From: Pseudooceanicola nanhaiensis
Lineage (GTDB): Bacteria > Pseudomonadota > Alphaproteobacteria > Rhodobacterales > Rhodobacteraceae
NCBI RefSeq assembly: GCF_020171315.1
Contig: NZ_JAIUZP010000005.1
Location: forward strand, 124,001-188,000
Direction of reading: 5' to 3'
Length of the DNA stretch: 64,000 nt
The position numbers and the translations under genes are program-made. This document shows positions 54,118 through 63,532 of the stretch, one piece after another. Under the pieces are notes generated by a model. The model had not been told where the DNA came from, did not search any database, and saw nothing but the letters and a program-made list of their open reading frames with translations. Position 1 is the stretch's first letter. Each line of letters starts with the position of its first letter.

Positions 54118-54861
54118 TCAGATCTTCCAGCCGGAGTGCAGGGCGGCGATGCCGAGGCTCAGGTTGCGGTACTTGGCGTTCTCGAACCCGGCGGCGCGCA
54201 CCATGGAGAGGAAGGTCTCCTGATCCGGGAACTTGCGGATCGATTCCACGAGGTACTGGTAGCTGTCGCGGTCGTTCGCGATCATCTTGCCCATGGCGGG
54301 GATCACGTTGAAGGAATAGCGGTCGTAGGCCCATTGCATCGCCGGGTTCGGCAGCTGCGAGAACTCCAGCACCATCAGGCGGCCACCGGGTTTCAGCACG
54401 CGGAAGGCCTCGTTCAGGGCTTCCTGCGGACGGGTCACGTTCCGGATCCCGAAGGAGATCGTGTAGACGTCAAAGGTGTTGTCGTCGAAGGGCAGGTTCA
54501 TGGCGTCGCCCACGACCCAGTCGAGGCTGTCGGCCATCTGGGCCGCCTCGGCGCGCTTGCGGCCTTCGACCAGCATCGGCTCGGTCAGGTCCAGAACGGT
54601 GGCATGGCCATGGCCCGCGCGGTCGAGGAAGCGGAAGGAGATGTCACCGGTGCCGCCCGCCACATCCAGCAGCTTCTGGCCGGGCCGGGGGGCCAGCCAG
54701 TCCATCATCGCGTCCTTCCAGATGCGGTGGATGCCGACGGACATGACATCGTTCATGACATCGTACTTGCTGGCAACGGAGCCGAACACGCCCTTGACGC
54801 GCCCTGCCTTCTCGCTTTCCGGAACGTCCTGGAAGCCGAAGTGAGTGGTTTTCTCGTTCAT
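54118..54861 (-). CDS. ubiE: UbiE, ubiquinone/menaquinone C-methyltransferase
   Basis: A 247-residue class I SAM-dependent methyltransferase. UbiE signatures are [17 protein letters not shown], the SAM motif [18 protein letters not shown], and [13 protein letters not shown]. It methylates the benzoquinol ring during ubiquinone synthesis. It is the first gene of the ubiE-ubiB operon and is divergent from mutM with an 84-bp shared promoter region. Confidence 0.95.
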   Translation of the reverse strand: MNEKTTHFGFQDVPESEKAGRVKGVFGSVASKYDVMNDVMSVGIHRIWKDAMMDWLAPRPGQKLLDVAGGTGDISFRFLDRAGHGHATVLDLTEPMLVEGRKRAEAAQMADSLDWVVGDAMNLPFDDNTFDVYTISFGIRNVTRPQEALNEAFRVLKPGGRLMVLEFSQLPNPAMQWAYDRYSFNVIPAMGKMIANDRDSYQYLVESIRKFPDQETFLSMVRAAGFENAKYRNLSLGIAALHSGWKI

Positions 54862-54945
54862 GCCCTTGCGCTTTCTGTGGCCTGCCCCTCCTTATAGGGC
54901 GCTGCGCCGCCGCTGCAATGCGACGCGACCCCGCGAGAGGACAAG

Positions 54946-55797
54946 ATGCCGGAACTGCCAGAAGTCGAAACCGTCCGCCGCGGCCTTGCCCCCGTGATGG
55001 AGGGCGAGGTGATTTCCGAGGCGCTGGTGAACCGGCCCGACCTGCGGTGGCCCTTCCCCGAAGGCATGGCTGCGCGGCTCACGGGCCAGCGGGTGCTGGC
55101 CCTGCGGCGCCGGTCGAAATACATCCTTGCCGATCTGTCGGGCGGTGAGACGCTGTTGATCCACCTCGGCATGTCGGGGCGGATGCTGGTCTCGGGCGAT
55201 CCGCTGGGGCGGTTCGTGCACGATCATCCGGCACCCGAGAAACACGATCACGTCGTGTTGAACATGGGCTCCGGCGCGCGGATCACCTTCAATGACCCGC
55301 GCCGTTTCGGCGCGATGGACCTGATGGAGACCGGCGCGGAGGCGGGGCACAAGCTGCTCTCGGGTCTCGGGCCCGAGCCGCTGGGAAACACCTTCGACGG
55401 GCCCTACCTGGCCGAGCGTCTGGCCGGGCGGCGCACGCCGATCAAGGCGGCGCTGCTGGATCAGCGCGTGGTGGCGGGCCTTGGCAACATCTATGTCTGT
55501 GAAGCCTTGTTCCGTGGCGGAATTCACCCCGCACGCCTATGCAAAAGGATAGGTCGGGCGCGGATCGAGGCGCTGGTGCCGATCATCCGTCAGGTGCTGG
55601 AAGAGGCCATCGCGGCGGGCGGCTCCTCGCTCAAGGATTTCCGTCAAGCCGATGGGGAACTTGGATATTTCCAGCACAATTTCGATGTCTACGGCCGCGA
55701 GGGTCTGCCCTGCCGAACGCCGGATTGCGGGGCGGTCGTGGCTCGAATCGTGCAGTCTGGGCGGTCGTCCTTCTACTGCCCGCAATGCCAAAGATAG
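54946..55797 (+). CDS. mutM: Formamidopyrimidine-DNA glycosylase
   Basis: A 283-residue DNA repair enzyme that removes oxidised purines. P2 and E3 (PELPEVE) form the catalytic N-terminus, and K58 (RRSKYI) contacts [11 protein letters not shown] and the helix-two-turn-helix [14 protein letters not shown] are present. The C-terminal zinc finger CRTPDCG...CPQC is intact. It is followed by the enoyl-CoA hydratase gene after 64 bp. Confidence 0.97.
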   Translation: MPELPEVETVRRGLAPVMEGEVISEALVNRPDLRWPFPEGMAARLTGQRVLALRRRSKYILADLSGGETLLIHLGMSGRMLVSGDPLGRFVHDHPAPEKHDHVVLNMGSGARITFNDPRRFGAMDLMETGAEAGHKLLSGLGPEPLGNTFDGPYLAERLAGRRTPIKAALLDQRVVAGLGNIYVCEALFRGGIHPARLCKRIGRARIEALVPIIRQVLEEAIAAGGSSLKDFRQADGELGYFQHNFDVYGREGLPCRTPDCGAVVARIVQSGRSSFYCPQCQR

Positions 55798-55861
55798 CTT
55801 GAAACACAGTCCGAACCTGCTAGGGAATCGTGCCTAGCCGTAACGGATGAGAGCTGAATTC

Positions 55862-56638
55862 ATGGCCTATGAGACGATCATCGTCGAAATAGAAGACCAC
55901 GTCGCACTGGTAAAACTGAACCGGCCGGACGCGATGAACGCGCTGAACGATGTTCTGCTTGGCGAACTGGCGGACTTCCTGACCTCGATCAGGACCAACG
56001 ACAAGGTGCGCTGCGTCGTGCTGACGGGGGCGGAGAAGTACTTTGCCGCCGGCGCCGACATCAAGATGATGTCCGAGAAGAGCTTCACCGATGTCTTCGT
56101 GGGCGATCTCTTCGCCGCCGAAGCCGATGCCATCTGCCGCACCCGCAAGCCGATCATCGCCGCTGTCTCGGGCTATGCCCTCGGCGGGGGATGCGAGCTG
56201 GCGATGATGTGCGACTTCATCATTGCCGCCGACAACGCCAAGTTCGGCCAGCCCGAGATCAACCTCGGCGTCATTCCCGGCATCGGGGGCACCCAGCGTC
56301 TGACTCGCGCCGTGGGCAAGGCCAAGGCGATGGACATGATCCTGACCGGCCGCTTCATGGATGCCGAAGAGGCAGAACGCTCGGGCCTCGTGAGCCGGGT
56401 CGTGCCGCTCAAGCAGCTGAAGGACGAAGCGATGGCCGCCGCGGCCAAGATCGCCGAGAAGAGCATGATCAGCGTCGTGGCCGCCAAGGAGGCCGTGAAC
56501 CGTGCCGACGAGGCGACCCTCTCCGAGGGTCTGCTGTTCGAACGCCGCCTGTTCAACGCGCTGTTCTCGACCGAGGACCAGAAGGAAGGCATGTCCGCCT
56601 TCATGGAAAAGCGCGAGCCGCAGTTCCGCGACCGCTGA
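55862..56638 (+). CDS. Enoyl-CoA hydratase
   Basis: A 258-residue crotonase-fold hydratase of beta-oxidation. The oxyanion hole is in AAGADIKMM, the first catalytic Glu in [12 protein letters not shown], and the second Glu region in [20 protein letters not shown]. It hydrates short-chain trans-2-enoyl-CoA. ATG 55862 is chosen over the in-frame ATG at 55847, because MAYETIIVE matches the family start. A strong terminator follows. Confidence 0.93.
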   Translation: MAYETIIVEIEDHVALVKLNRPDAMNALNDVLLGELADFLTSIRTNDKVRCVVLTGAEKYFAAGADIKMMSEKSFTDVFVGDLFAAEADAICRTRKPIIAAVSGYALGGGCELAMMCDFIIAADNAKFGQPEINLGVIPGIGGTQRLTRAVGKAKAMDMILTGRFMDAEEAERSGLVSRVVPLKQLKDEAMAAAAKIAEKSMISVVAAKEAVNRADEATLSEGLLFERRLFNALFSTEDQKEGMSAFMEKREPQFRDR

Positions 56639-56660
56639 GCGGGTGCAGGATGCGAGATCG

Positions 56661-56684
56661 AGGCCGCCTTCGGGCGGCCTTTTT
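56661..56684 (+). terminator. Rho-independent terminator after the enoyl-CoA hydratase gene
   Basis: An AGGCCGCC-TTCG-GGCGGCCT stem-loop is followed by TTTTTCG, 22 bp after the stop codon. Confidence 0.9.
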
Positions 56685-56776
56685 CGTTTCCGGGCCCGGG
56701 GCAGGTGGCTGCCCCGGGGGTGACGTGGCGCCAAATCGGCATAGGTCACGGGCAACCCTGCTGGAAAGGAACTGCC

Positions 56777-58177
56777 ATGCAGCATGACTGCGACGTCGCC
56801 GTGATCGGCGCCGGAACCGCTGGCCTGAGCGCGGAAAGCCACGCCCGCAAGCACGGCGCCCGGACTCTGCTGATCGACCCCGACTTCAAGGGCACCACCT
56901 GCGCCCACGACGGTTGCATGCCGTCCAAGCTGCTGATCGCGGCAGCGGATGCCGCGCATGGTGCCCGGTCCGCCGGTTTTCTGGGCATCCATGCAGAGCC
57001 GCGTATCGACGGGCCTGCCGTTCTGGCCCGGGTGCGGCGGCTGCGGGACGATTTCGCCGGGGGCGTGCGCAAGAGCATCGCCCGCCTGCCCGAGGGCGTG
57101 ACGCTGAAGGGGCGGGCGGCCTTTGCCGGGCCGGGGGAGCTGGTGCTCGACACCGGGGACCGGGTGACGGCGCGGGCCGTCGTCATCGCCACCGGCTCTG
57201 CCCCCTTCGTGCCGCCGCCCTACCGCGTGGCGGGGGACCGTCTGCTGACCAACGAAAACGTCTTCGAGCTCGAGGACCTGCCCGAGAGCCTCGGCGTGAT
57301 CGGCGCGGGGATCATCGGGCTGGAGCTGGCGCAGGCCTTTGCCCGTCTGGGTGTGCGGGTCGCGGTCTTTGACGCGGCAACGGCCTATGCCGGGCTCCCC
57401 GATGCGACAGGTTCGGTGCTGCGGGAGGCGCTGGAGCGGGAATTCCCTCTTCATATGGGCGTGAAGCCCGAGGTGACATTGGAGGCCTCCGGCGTGCGAC
57501 TCGCCTGGGAGGGACGCAGCGACATCTTCGACAAGATTCTCGTCGCCACCGGGCGGCCGCCGAATCTGAAGGGGCTGGACCTCGAAAAGGCGGGTGTGGC
57601 GGTGAGCAGCAAGGGGGTGCCGCTCTTCGATCCCGACACGTTGCAGTGCGGAGATTCGCCGATTTTCATCGCGGGAGATGCAAATGGGGCACGGCCCCTG
57701 CTGCATGAGGCCTCTGCCGAGGGAACGATCGCCGGGCGCAATGCAGCGCTCTATCCGGAGGTCGCGTCCCGGAGGCAGAAGGTGGCGCTGGCGGTGACCT
57801 TCACCCGTCCCGATTGCGCCACGGTGGGGGCATTGCCCGAGGACGGAGACCCCGACATCGTCACCGGAACGGTGGATTACGCCGATCAGGGGCGCGCCCG
57901 CACCATGGGAGAAGCCCATGGTTTGTTGAGGATTCATGCCCGCCGCACCGATGGGCGCCTGACCGGCGCGGACCTCGTGGCGCCGGGAGGCGAGCATCTG
58001 GCCCACCTGCTGGCCTGGGCCATCGAATGCGGCATGTCGGCGGGTCAGGTGCTGGAGATGCCCTTCTATCACCCGACGCTGGAGGAAGGCCTGCGCAGCG
58101 CCCTGCGGGACGTCTGCCGGCAGCTGAGCGAGCCCGCGCCATGGCATCGCAGCACCCTGCGCGATCCCGGGGATTGA
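56777..58177 (+). CDS. Dihydrolipoyl dehydrogenase family flavoprotein
   Basis: A 466-residue pyridine nucleotide-disulfide oxidoreductase. It has the FAD fingerprint VIGAGTAGLSAE and a redox disulfide C42/C47 in TCAHDGCMPSK, where the usual LN-V-G-C-I is changed. It has the NAD fingerprint VIGAGIIGLELA and a C-terminal YHPTLEEG with the His-Glu pair. The overall form matches dihydrolipoamide dehydrogenases of the non-complex-linked type, sometimes linked to mercuric/soluble transhydrogenase-like proteins. ATG 56777 has AAAGGA upstream. It stands alone between two terminators or promoters. Confidence 0.85.
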   Translation: MQHDCDVAVIGAGTAGLSAESHARKHGARTLLIDPDFKGTTCAHDGCMPSKLLIAAADAAHGARSAGFLGIHAEPRIDGPAVLARVRRLRDDFAGGVRKSIARLPEGVTLKGRAAFAGPGELVLDTGDRVTARAVVIATGSAPFVPPPYRVAGDRLLTNENVFELEDLPESLGVIGAGIIGLELAQAFARLGVRVAVFDAATAYAGLPDATGSVLREALEREFPLHMGVKPEVTLEASGVRLAWEGRSDIFDKILVATGRPPNLKGLDLEKAGVAVSSKGVPLFDPDTLQCGDSPIFIAGDANGARPLLHEASAEGTIAGRNAALYPEVASRRQKVALAVTFTRPDCATVGALPEDGDPDIVTGTVDYADQGRARTMGEAHGLLRIHARRTDGRLTGADLVAPGGEHLAHLLAWAIECGMSAGQVLEMPFYHPTLEEGLRSALRDVCRQLSEPAPWHRSTLRDPGD

Positions 58178-58275
58178 GAGGCGATTGACGTAGGCCGCGG
58201 GATGGTGCAAACCCCGCCTGCAACCGCCGGGGGCGCATATCTGCGCATTTCGGCAAGAAACACTGGCCGTATGTG

Positions 58276-58304
58276 TTGACTCACTGACGAGTCGGCCCTA
58301 AAGA
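58276..58304 (+). promoter_or_regulatory. Sigma-70 promoter of rpsT
   Basis: TTGACT (58276-58281), a 17-bp spacer and TAAAGA (58299-58304) closely match the housekeeping consensus. Transcription would start about 35 bp upstream of the rpsT ATG. Confidence 0.7.
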
Positions 58305-58347
58305 CGCGGCTTCAGATTACACCGAACCCTAAAGGGGACGAACGTCC

Positions 58348-58611
58348 ATGGCAAATTCGCCTCAGTCCAAGAAACGCGCCCGCCAGGCCGACCGTCGTCT
58401 GGCAGTGAACAAGGCGCGCCGTTCGCGGATCCGCACCTTCCTGCGTAAAGTGGAAGAGGCGATCTCGTCCGGCGACAAAAACGCGGCACAAAACGCCCTG
58501 CAGGCAGCTCAGCCCGAGCTGATGCGCGGCGTCACCAAAGGTGTGTTCCACAAGAACACCGCAGCACGGAAAATGTCGCGTCTTTCGGCGCGCGTTAAGG
58601 CCATCGCCTGA
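58348..58611 (+). CDS. rpsT: 30S ribosomal protein S20
   Basis: An 87-residue, Lys/Arg/Ala-rich helical protein with the S20 start [18 protein letters not shown], the middle [21 protein letters not shown], and the usual length. It binds 16S rRNA in the small subunit. A strong sigma-70 promoter precedes it and a terminator follows. It lies directly before dnaA, the common alphaproteobacterial order. Confidence 0.98.
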   Translation: MANSPQSKKRARQADRRLAVNKARRSRIRTFLRKVEEAISSGDKNAAQNALQAAQPELMRGVTKGVFHKNTAARKMSRLSARVKAIA

Positions 58612-58635
58612 TCCGGCTAAGCCGTTGAGTTAGAA

Positions 58636-58662
58636 AGGCACCGCTTCGGCGGTGCCTTTTTT
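58636..58662 (+). terminator. Rho-independent terminator of rpsT
   Basis: AGGCACCGC-TTCG-GCGGTGCCT stem with TTTTTT directly after it, about 25 bp past the stop codon. Confidence 0.95.
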
Positions 58663-59130
58663 CGTTGGTGTGGCGGTTTTGTGCGGGCCGGAGATTCTTT
58701 TCACACCGGTGTGAGTCAAGCGCGTTGTTGCGGTTGCCCACCTCCCGCGCCGGTTGCTAACTTCGACTTGCGATTCCGGTCGCCTTGGGGGGGCATGACA
58801 GACCTTTACAGGTCATAACCATCGAAACGACCAGCCTACGTTGGGTGTCTTGGGCTGGGACAATCGAGTCATGTCCGATGAGCGTGCCAAGGCGATGCAA
58901 TCAGAGGGCGAGCTGCCAAGCTGTTGAGTACCTCTGACTGCATCGTCGAACAGGCTACCACATTTGCCTGCTGATCCCGTGGGGGGATGCGCAGGTCACT
59001 GTCACCGCGCCTTGCTGCTGCTTGGCGTGATGGGTGTGGTTTTCGTTCTGAAATCCTGAGGTAGCCCCGGTCGTGCCCGAACCGGCAGCGGGCGTTTGTA
59101 TCCGCCGGACAATAAACGCTTGGGGGCAAA
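58663..59130. promoter_or_regulatory. rpsT-dnaA intergenic region with palindromes
   Basis: A 468-bp non-coding stretch upstream of dnaA. It holds a perfect 14-bp palindrome TCACACC-GGTGTGA (58701-58714), a GACCT-TTAC-AGGTC hairpin (58801-58814) and a 15-bp inverted repeat with one mismatch (58893-58907 and 58931-58945). I found no consensus DnaA box (TTATCCACA) or strong AT-rich unwinding element, so I do not call an origin. It must include the dnaA promoter; GGGGG lies just before the dnaA ATG. Confidence 0.6.
58893..58945. repeat. Long inverted repeat upstream of dnaA
   Basis: Arms CGATGCAATCAGAGG and CCTCTGACTGCATCG (15 bp, one mismatch) enclose a 23-nt loop containing AGCT-type inner complementarity. 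In RNA from the minus strand the mismatch becomes a G-U pair. There is no T-run after it, so it is not a standard terminator. A small RNA or protein-binding site is possible. Confidence 0.5.
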
Positions 59131-60522
59131 ATGACGAAAGAACAATGGGGCGAAGTCAAGCTGAAGCTGCGTGACTCCGTCGGGCAAAACAACTTTCTGA
59201 ACTGGATCGAGCCGCTGGAACTGGCCGCCACCCGCGATGGTGTGGCCGTGATCAGTGCGCCGACCTCGTTCGCAGGCAACTATGTTTCGCGCAACTTCGG
59301 TGACAAGATCTTGGGTGAGATCTCCGCCTGCAACGCGTCGATTCGTCGGGTCGAATTCACCGTGATCGCGGCCAATACCTCGGCGAAGCCGGTCGAGGCT
59401 GCGGCCTCTGCCGCCGCGCCTGCTGCTGCGGCGCCCGTTGCGGCCCCCGCGGCGATCGCATCGGAGAGTAGAGAAGACCTGTTGCCGCCGGCCCCGCTGG
59501 ATCCGCGGTTCACCTTCGACAGTTTCGTGGTCGGCAAGCCGAACGAACTGGCCCATGCCGCCGCGCGCCGCGTGGCCGAAGGCGGCCCGGTGACGTTCAA
59601 CCCGCTGTTCCTCTATGGCGGCGTCGGCCTCGGTAAAACCCACCTGATGCACGCCATCGCCTGGGAGCTGCGCAGCTCGAACCCGCAGCTGAACGTGGTC
59701 TACCTTTCGGCAGAGCAGTTCATGTACCGCTTCGTGCAGGCCCTGCGCGAACGCAAGATGATGGACTTCAAGTCGCTGTTCCGCTCGGTCGATGTGCTGA
59801 TGGTGGATGACGTCCAGTTCATCGCCGGCAAGGACAGCACGCAGGAAGAATTCTTCCACACGTTCAACGCGCTGGTCGATCAGCACAAGCAGATCATCAT
59901 CTCTGCCGACCGCGCCCCGGGCGAGATCAAGGACCTCGAGGACCGCATCAAGTCGCGGCTTCAGTGCGGCCTCGTCGTGGACCTGCACCCGACGGACTAT
60001 GAACTGCGTCTTGGCATCCTGCAGTCCAAGGCCGAGAGCTTCCGCAAGCAGTATCCGGGCCTTGCCATTGCGCCCGGCGTGCTGGAATTCCTCGCGCATC
60101 GCATCAGCACCAACGTCCGTGTGCTGGAAGGCGCGCTGACCCGTCTCTTCGCCTTCGCCTCGCTGGTGGGCCGCGAGATCACCATGGACCTGACGCAGGA
60201 CTGCCTCGCCGACGTTCTGCGCGCCTCCGAGCGCAAGATCACCGTCGAGGAAATCCAGCGCCGCGTGGCCGAGCATTACAACATCCGTCTCAGCGACATG
60301 ATCGGCCCCAAGCGGGTGCGCAACTTCGCCCGCCCGCGCCAGATCGCCATGTACCTGTCCAAGCACCTGACCTCGCGCTCGCTGCCCGAGATCGGGCGCC
60401 GGTTCGGCGGTCGCGACCATACCACCGTGATGCACGGTGTGCGCCGCATTGAGGAACTGAAGGCACAGGACGGGCAGGTCGCGGAAGACCTTGAAATGCT
60501 GCGCCGCGCGCTGGAGGCCTGA
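59131..60522 (+). CDS. dnaA: Chromosomal replication initiator DnaA
   Basis: A 463-residue initiator. Domain I is residues 1-80 (WGEVKLKLRDSVGQNNFLNWI). A low-complexity Ala/Pro linker domain II spans about 85-120. The AAA+ domain III has Walker A GGVGLGKT (163-170) and Walker B VLMVDDVQF (222-230). DNA-binding domain IV has the signature GRDHTTVMHGVRRIEE near the C-terminus. It starts replication at oriC and is followed by dnaN after 207 bp. Confidence 0.98.
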   Translation: MTKEQWGEVKLKLRDSVGQNNFLNWIEPLELAATRDGVAVISAPTSFAGNYVSRNFGDKILGEISACNASIRRVEFTVIAANTSAKPVEAAASAAAPAAAAPVAAPAAIASESREDLLPPAPLDPRFTFDSFVVGKPNELAHAAARRVAEGGPVTFNPLFLYGGVGLGKTHLMHAIAWELRSSNPQLNVVYLSAEQFMYRFVQALRERKMMDFKSLFRSVDVLMVDDVQFIAGKDSTQEEFFHTFNALVDQHKQIIISADRAPGEIKDLEDRIKSRLQCGLVVDLHPTDYELRLGILQSKAESFRKQYPGLAIAPGVLEFLAHRISTNVRVLEGALTRLFAFASLVGREITMDLTQDCLADVLRASERKITVEEIQRRVAEHYNIRLSDMIGPKRVRNFARPRQIAMYLSKHLTSRSLPEIGRRFGGRDHTTVMHGVRRIEELKAQDGQVAEDLEMLRRALEA

Positions 60523-60729
60523 CGTCCCGAGCGCCCGGCGCGAACCCGGGTCCCCCCGAATTTCTGCAATCGCGACCGTCAGGCGCCCGGCCCATGTGCC
60601 GAGCGCCTTGACGCTGTCCCCGATCCGGCGGAAAAGTGGAAAAAACGCTTGTGGCGCATCGGGAAACGGGTACCTTGCCCATCCCGGGGCGTGCCGCGCA
60701 GCCCCATGGCGATGGGACAGGAGTAAGTG

Positions 60730-61848
60730 ATGAAACTCAGTATCGAACGTGCAGCACTGCTCAAGGCCGTCGCCCAGGCCAATTCGGTTGTTGAGCGACG
60801 CAACGCGATCCCGATCCTTGCCAACGTGCTGATCGAGGCCGAGGGCGACACGGTGCAGTTCCGCGCCACTGACCTCGACATCGAGGTGGTCGACCGGGCG
60901 CCTGCCATGGTCGAACGCGCGGGGGCCACGACGGTCAGCGCCGTGACCCTGCACGAGATCGTCCGCAAGCTGCCGGACGGCGCCATGGTCACCCTGACCG
61001 ATGACAGCGCCGCAGGCCGCCTGACCGTTGCCGCGGGCCGGTCGCACTTCAACCTCGCCACGCTGCCGAAGGAAGACTTCCCGGTGATGGCGTCCTCGGA
61101 ATACACCTCGAACTTCTCGGCCAATGCGGCCGTGCTGCGCCGTCTTTTCGACAAGTCGAAGTTCGCGATCTCCACCGAGGAGACGCGTTACTACCTGAAC
61201 GGCGTCTACATGCACATCGCCGAGAGCGAAGAGGGCCGCGTCCTGCGCTGCGTCGCCACCGATGGCCACCGCCTCGCCCGGATCGACGCCGCCCTGCCCG
61301 AAGGGGCCGAGGACATGCCCGGCGTGATCGTGCCGCGCAAGACCGTGGGCGAGCTGCGCAAGCTGCTGGATGACGACGAGATGGCGATCGCCGTCTCGGT
61401 GAGTGAGACCAAGGTCCGCTTTGCCACGCCGAACATCACGCTGACCTCCAAGGTCATCGACGGGACCTTCCCGGATTACACCCGCGTCATTCCCCACGGC
61501 AACACGCGCCGGATGGAAGTGGATGCCAGCGATTTCGCCCGCGCGGTGGACCGCGTGGCGACCGTCTCCTCCGAGCGGTCGCGCGCCGTGAAGCTGGCGC
61601 TGGACGAGGACCGGCTGATCCTCTCGGTCAATGCGCCCGACAGCGGCGCGGCCGAGGAAGAACTGGCCGTGGCCTATGGCGACGAGCGGCTGGAAATCGG
61701 CTTCAACGCGAAATACCTGCTGGAGATCGCCAGCCAGGTGGACCGCGAGAACGCCGTCTTCCTGTTCAACTCCTCCGGCGATCCGACGCTGATGCGCGAG
61801 GGCAACGATACCTCGGCGGTCTATGTCGTCATGCCGATGCGGGTGTGA
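60730..61848 (+). CDS. dnaN: DNA polymerase III beta subunit (sliding clamp)
   Basis: A 372-residue clamp protein made of three repeats of the same fold. It opens with MKLSIERAALLKAVAQANSV and contains ILANVLIEAEGD. The middle FAISTEETRYYLNGVYMHI and the C-terminal end SGDPTLMREG...YVVMPMRV are highly typical. AGGAG at 60719-60723 favours ATG 60730 over the GTG at 60727. It holds DNA polymerase on DNA. recF follows after 89 bp. Confidence 0.98.
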   Translation: MKLSIERAALLKAVAQANSVVERRNAIPILANVLIEAEGDTVQFRATDLDIEVVDRAPAMVERAGATTVSAVTLHEIVRKLPDGAMVTLTDDSAAGRLTVAAGRSHFNLATLPKEDFPVMASSEYTSNFSANAAVLRRLFDKSKFAISTEETRYYLNGVYMHIAESEEGRVLRCVATDGHRLARIDAALPEGAEDMPGVIVPRKTVGELRKLLDDDEMAIAVSVSETKVRFATPNITLTSKVIDGTFPDYTRVIPHGNTRRMEVDASDFARAVDRVATVSSERSRAVKLALDEDRLILSVNAPDSGAAEEELAVAYGDERLEIGFNAKYLLEIASQVDRENAVFLFNSSGDPTLMREGNDTSAVYVVMPMRV

Positions 61849-61937
61849 CGTCTCACGGTGACGGGCGACTTGCCAGTCTCGCCGCTGCGCGGCGGCCTCC
61901 GGCGGGGATATTTCTTGCAAGAAAATGAGGGCGCGGC

Positions 61938-63053
61938 ATGGAACGCCTCTGCCTGACGCAGCTCAGGCTGTCGCATTTCCGGTCGCACCGCGTCGGGAGC
62001 ATTGCCTGCGACGGGCGGCCGGTGGCGATCTACGGGCCCAATGGTGCGGGCAAGACCTCGGTGCTGGAGGCGGTCTCGCTCTTCTCGCCGGGGCGCGGTC
62101 TGCGCCGGGCGAGCGCCGAGGAGATGGCGCGGCGGCCCGAATCCCTCGGCTGGAAGCTGACCGGCGTGATGCAGTCGCTGCGGCAGGTGCACGAAGTCGA
62201 GATCTGGGCCGAGGGCGGGGCCGCCCGGCAGCTGCGGCTGGATGGCAAGGCGGCGGCGCAGGGCGCACTTGGGCGCGTGGCGCGGCTGCTCTGGCTGGTG
62301 CCTTCCATGGATCGGCTCTGGATCGAGGGCGCCGAGGGGCGGCGGCGGTTCCTGGACCGCATGACGCTTTCGTTCTTTCCCGGACATGGCGATGCCTCGC
62401 TGGCCTATGAGAAGGCCATGCGCGAGCGCAACCGCCTGCTCAAGGACATGGTCCGCGACGGCCATTGGTATGCCGCGCTGGAGGGCCAGATGGCCGAGGC
62501 GGGCGCCATGGTGGATGCCAACCGGCGCGCAGCGCTGGCCCGGCTGGCCGAGGCCGCGCAGGGGGCCGAGACGGCCTTTCCCCAGCCTGAGCTGACCCTG
62601 GTGCAGTCCGATGGCGAGATGCCGGAGGACGCGGAGGCACTGCGCGCGGCGCTGGCGGCGGGGCGCGCCCGGGATCTGGCCGCCGGGCGTACGCTGGTGG
62701 GGCCGCACAGGACGGATATGGAGGCCCATTGGGCCGCAAAGGGGATCGCGGCCAAGGACGCCTCCACCGGCGAGCAGAAGGCCCTGCTGATCTCGCTGAT
62801 CCTCGCCAATGCCCGGGCGTTGGCGCAGGAGATCGGCGCAGCGCCGATCCTGCTGCTGGACGAGGTGGCGGCGCATCTGGACGCGGGCCGCCGCGCCGCG
62901 CTCTACGACGAGATCTGCGCCCTTGGCGCGCAGGCCTGGATGACCGGGACGGGGCCGGAACTCTTCACCGATCTGGGCGACCGCGCACAGTACCTTGAAG
63001 TGACCGAGGAGAGCGGCGAAAGTCGCATCAGGGCGGAGGAGGCCCCCACATGA
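61938..63053 (+). CDS. recF: DNA replication/repair protein RecF
   Basis: A 371-residue SMC-like ATPase. It has Walker A YGPNGAGKTS (32-41), LTQLRLSHFRSHR at the N-terminus, a signature region around STGEQKALLISLIL and Walker B PILLLDEVAAHLD. It loads RecA at gaps in single-stranded DNA. It overlaps the VOC-protein gene by 4 bp at its 3' end. Confidence 0.96.
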   Translation: MERLCLTQLRLSHFRSHRVGSIACDGRPVAIYGPNGAGKTSVLEAVSLFSPGRGLRRASAEEMARRPESLGWKLTGVMQSLRQVHEVEIWAEGGAARQLRLDGKAAAQGALGRVARLLWLVPSMDRLWIEGAEGRRRFLDRMTLSFFPGHGDASLAYEKAMRERNRLLKDMVRDGHWYAALEGQMAEAGAMVDANRRAALARLAEAAQGAETAFPQPELTLVQSDGEMPEDAEALRAALAAGRARDLAAGRTLVGPHRTDMEAHWAAKGIAAKDASTGEQKALLISLILANARALAQEIGAAPILLLDEVAAHLDAGRRAALYDEICALGAQAWMTGTGPELFTDLGDRAQYLEVTEESGESRIRAEEAPT

Positions 63054-63529
63054 GCGAGAGCAGATTGCCCGTGCAGCGCGTGACGCTGATCACCCTCGGC
63101 GTGGCCGATCTGGCGCGGTCGCGCGCCTTCTATGCCGATCTCGGCTGGCAGCCGGTCGCGGCGCAGGAGGGCGTCTGCTTCTACCAGATGGACGGCATGG
63201 GGCTGGGGCTCTTCGGGCGTGAGGCGCTGGCCGAGGATCAGGGCCGCGCGGGCACGCGGCTCGAGACGGGCGCGATCACGCTGGCGCAGAATTTCTCGGA
63301 CCGGCACGGGGTGGACGCGGCTTATGCCGCCGCCATGACCGCCGGGGCGGAGCCGCTGAAGGCGCCGGAGGAGGTCTTCTGGGGCGGATACTCGGGCTAT
63401 TACGCCGATCCCGACGGCCATGTCTGGGAGGTGGCGCACAACCCCTTCTGGCCGCTGGACGGGCAGGGGCGGCTGACGATCCCTTCGGACGGCGGTGCCC
63501 CGGACGAGTCCATGGAAGAGGACAGCTGA
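63050..63529 (+). CDS. VOC-family (glyoxalase/bleomycin-resistance fold) protein
   Basis: A 159-residue protein with two beta-alpha-beta modules of the vicinal oxygen chelate fold (VTLITLGVADLARSRAFYADLGW, then GYSGYYADPDGHVWEVAHNPFW). The late Glu in VWEV is a typical metal ligand. The substrate is unknown. Translation is coupled to recF by a 4-bp overlap, and the gene is followed 3 bp later by a LysE-type gene. Confidence 0.85.
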   Translation: MSESRLPVQRVTLITLGVADLARSRAFYADLGWQPVAAQEGVCFYQMDGMGLGLFGREALAEDQGRAGTRLETGAITLAQNFSDRHGVDAAYAAAMTAGAEPLKAPEEVFWGGYSGYYADPDGHVWEVAHNPFWPLDGQGRLTIPSDGGAPDESMEEDS

Positions 63530-63532
63530 GCC

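Noticed and set aside
58663-59130. Origin of replication upstream of dnaA
   Set aside because: No TTATCCACA-type boxes or AT-rich unwinding element were found by eye. In this family the origin is not always beside dnaA. GC skew would be needed.
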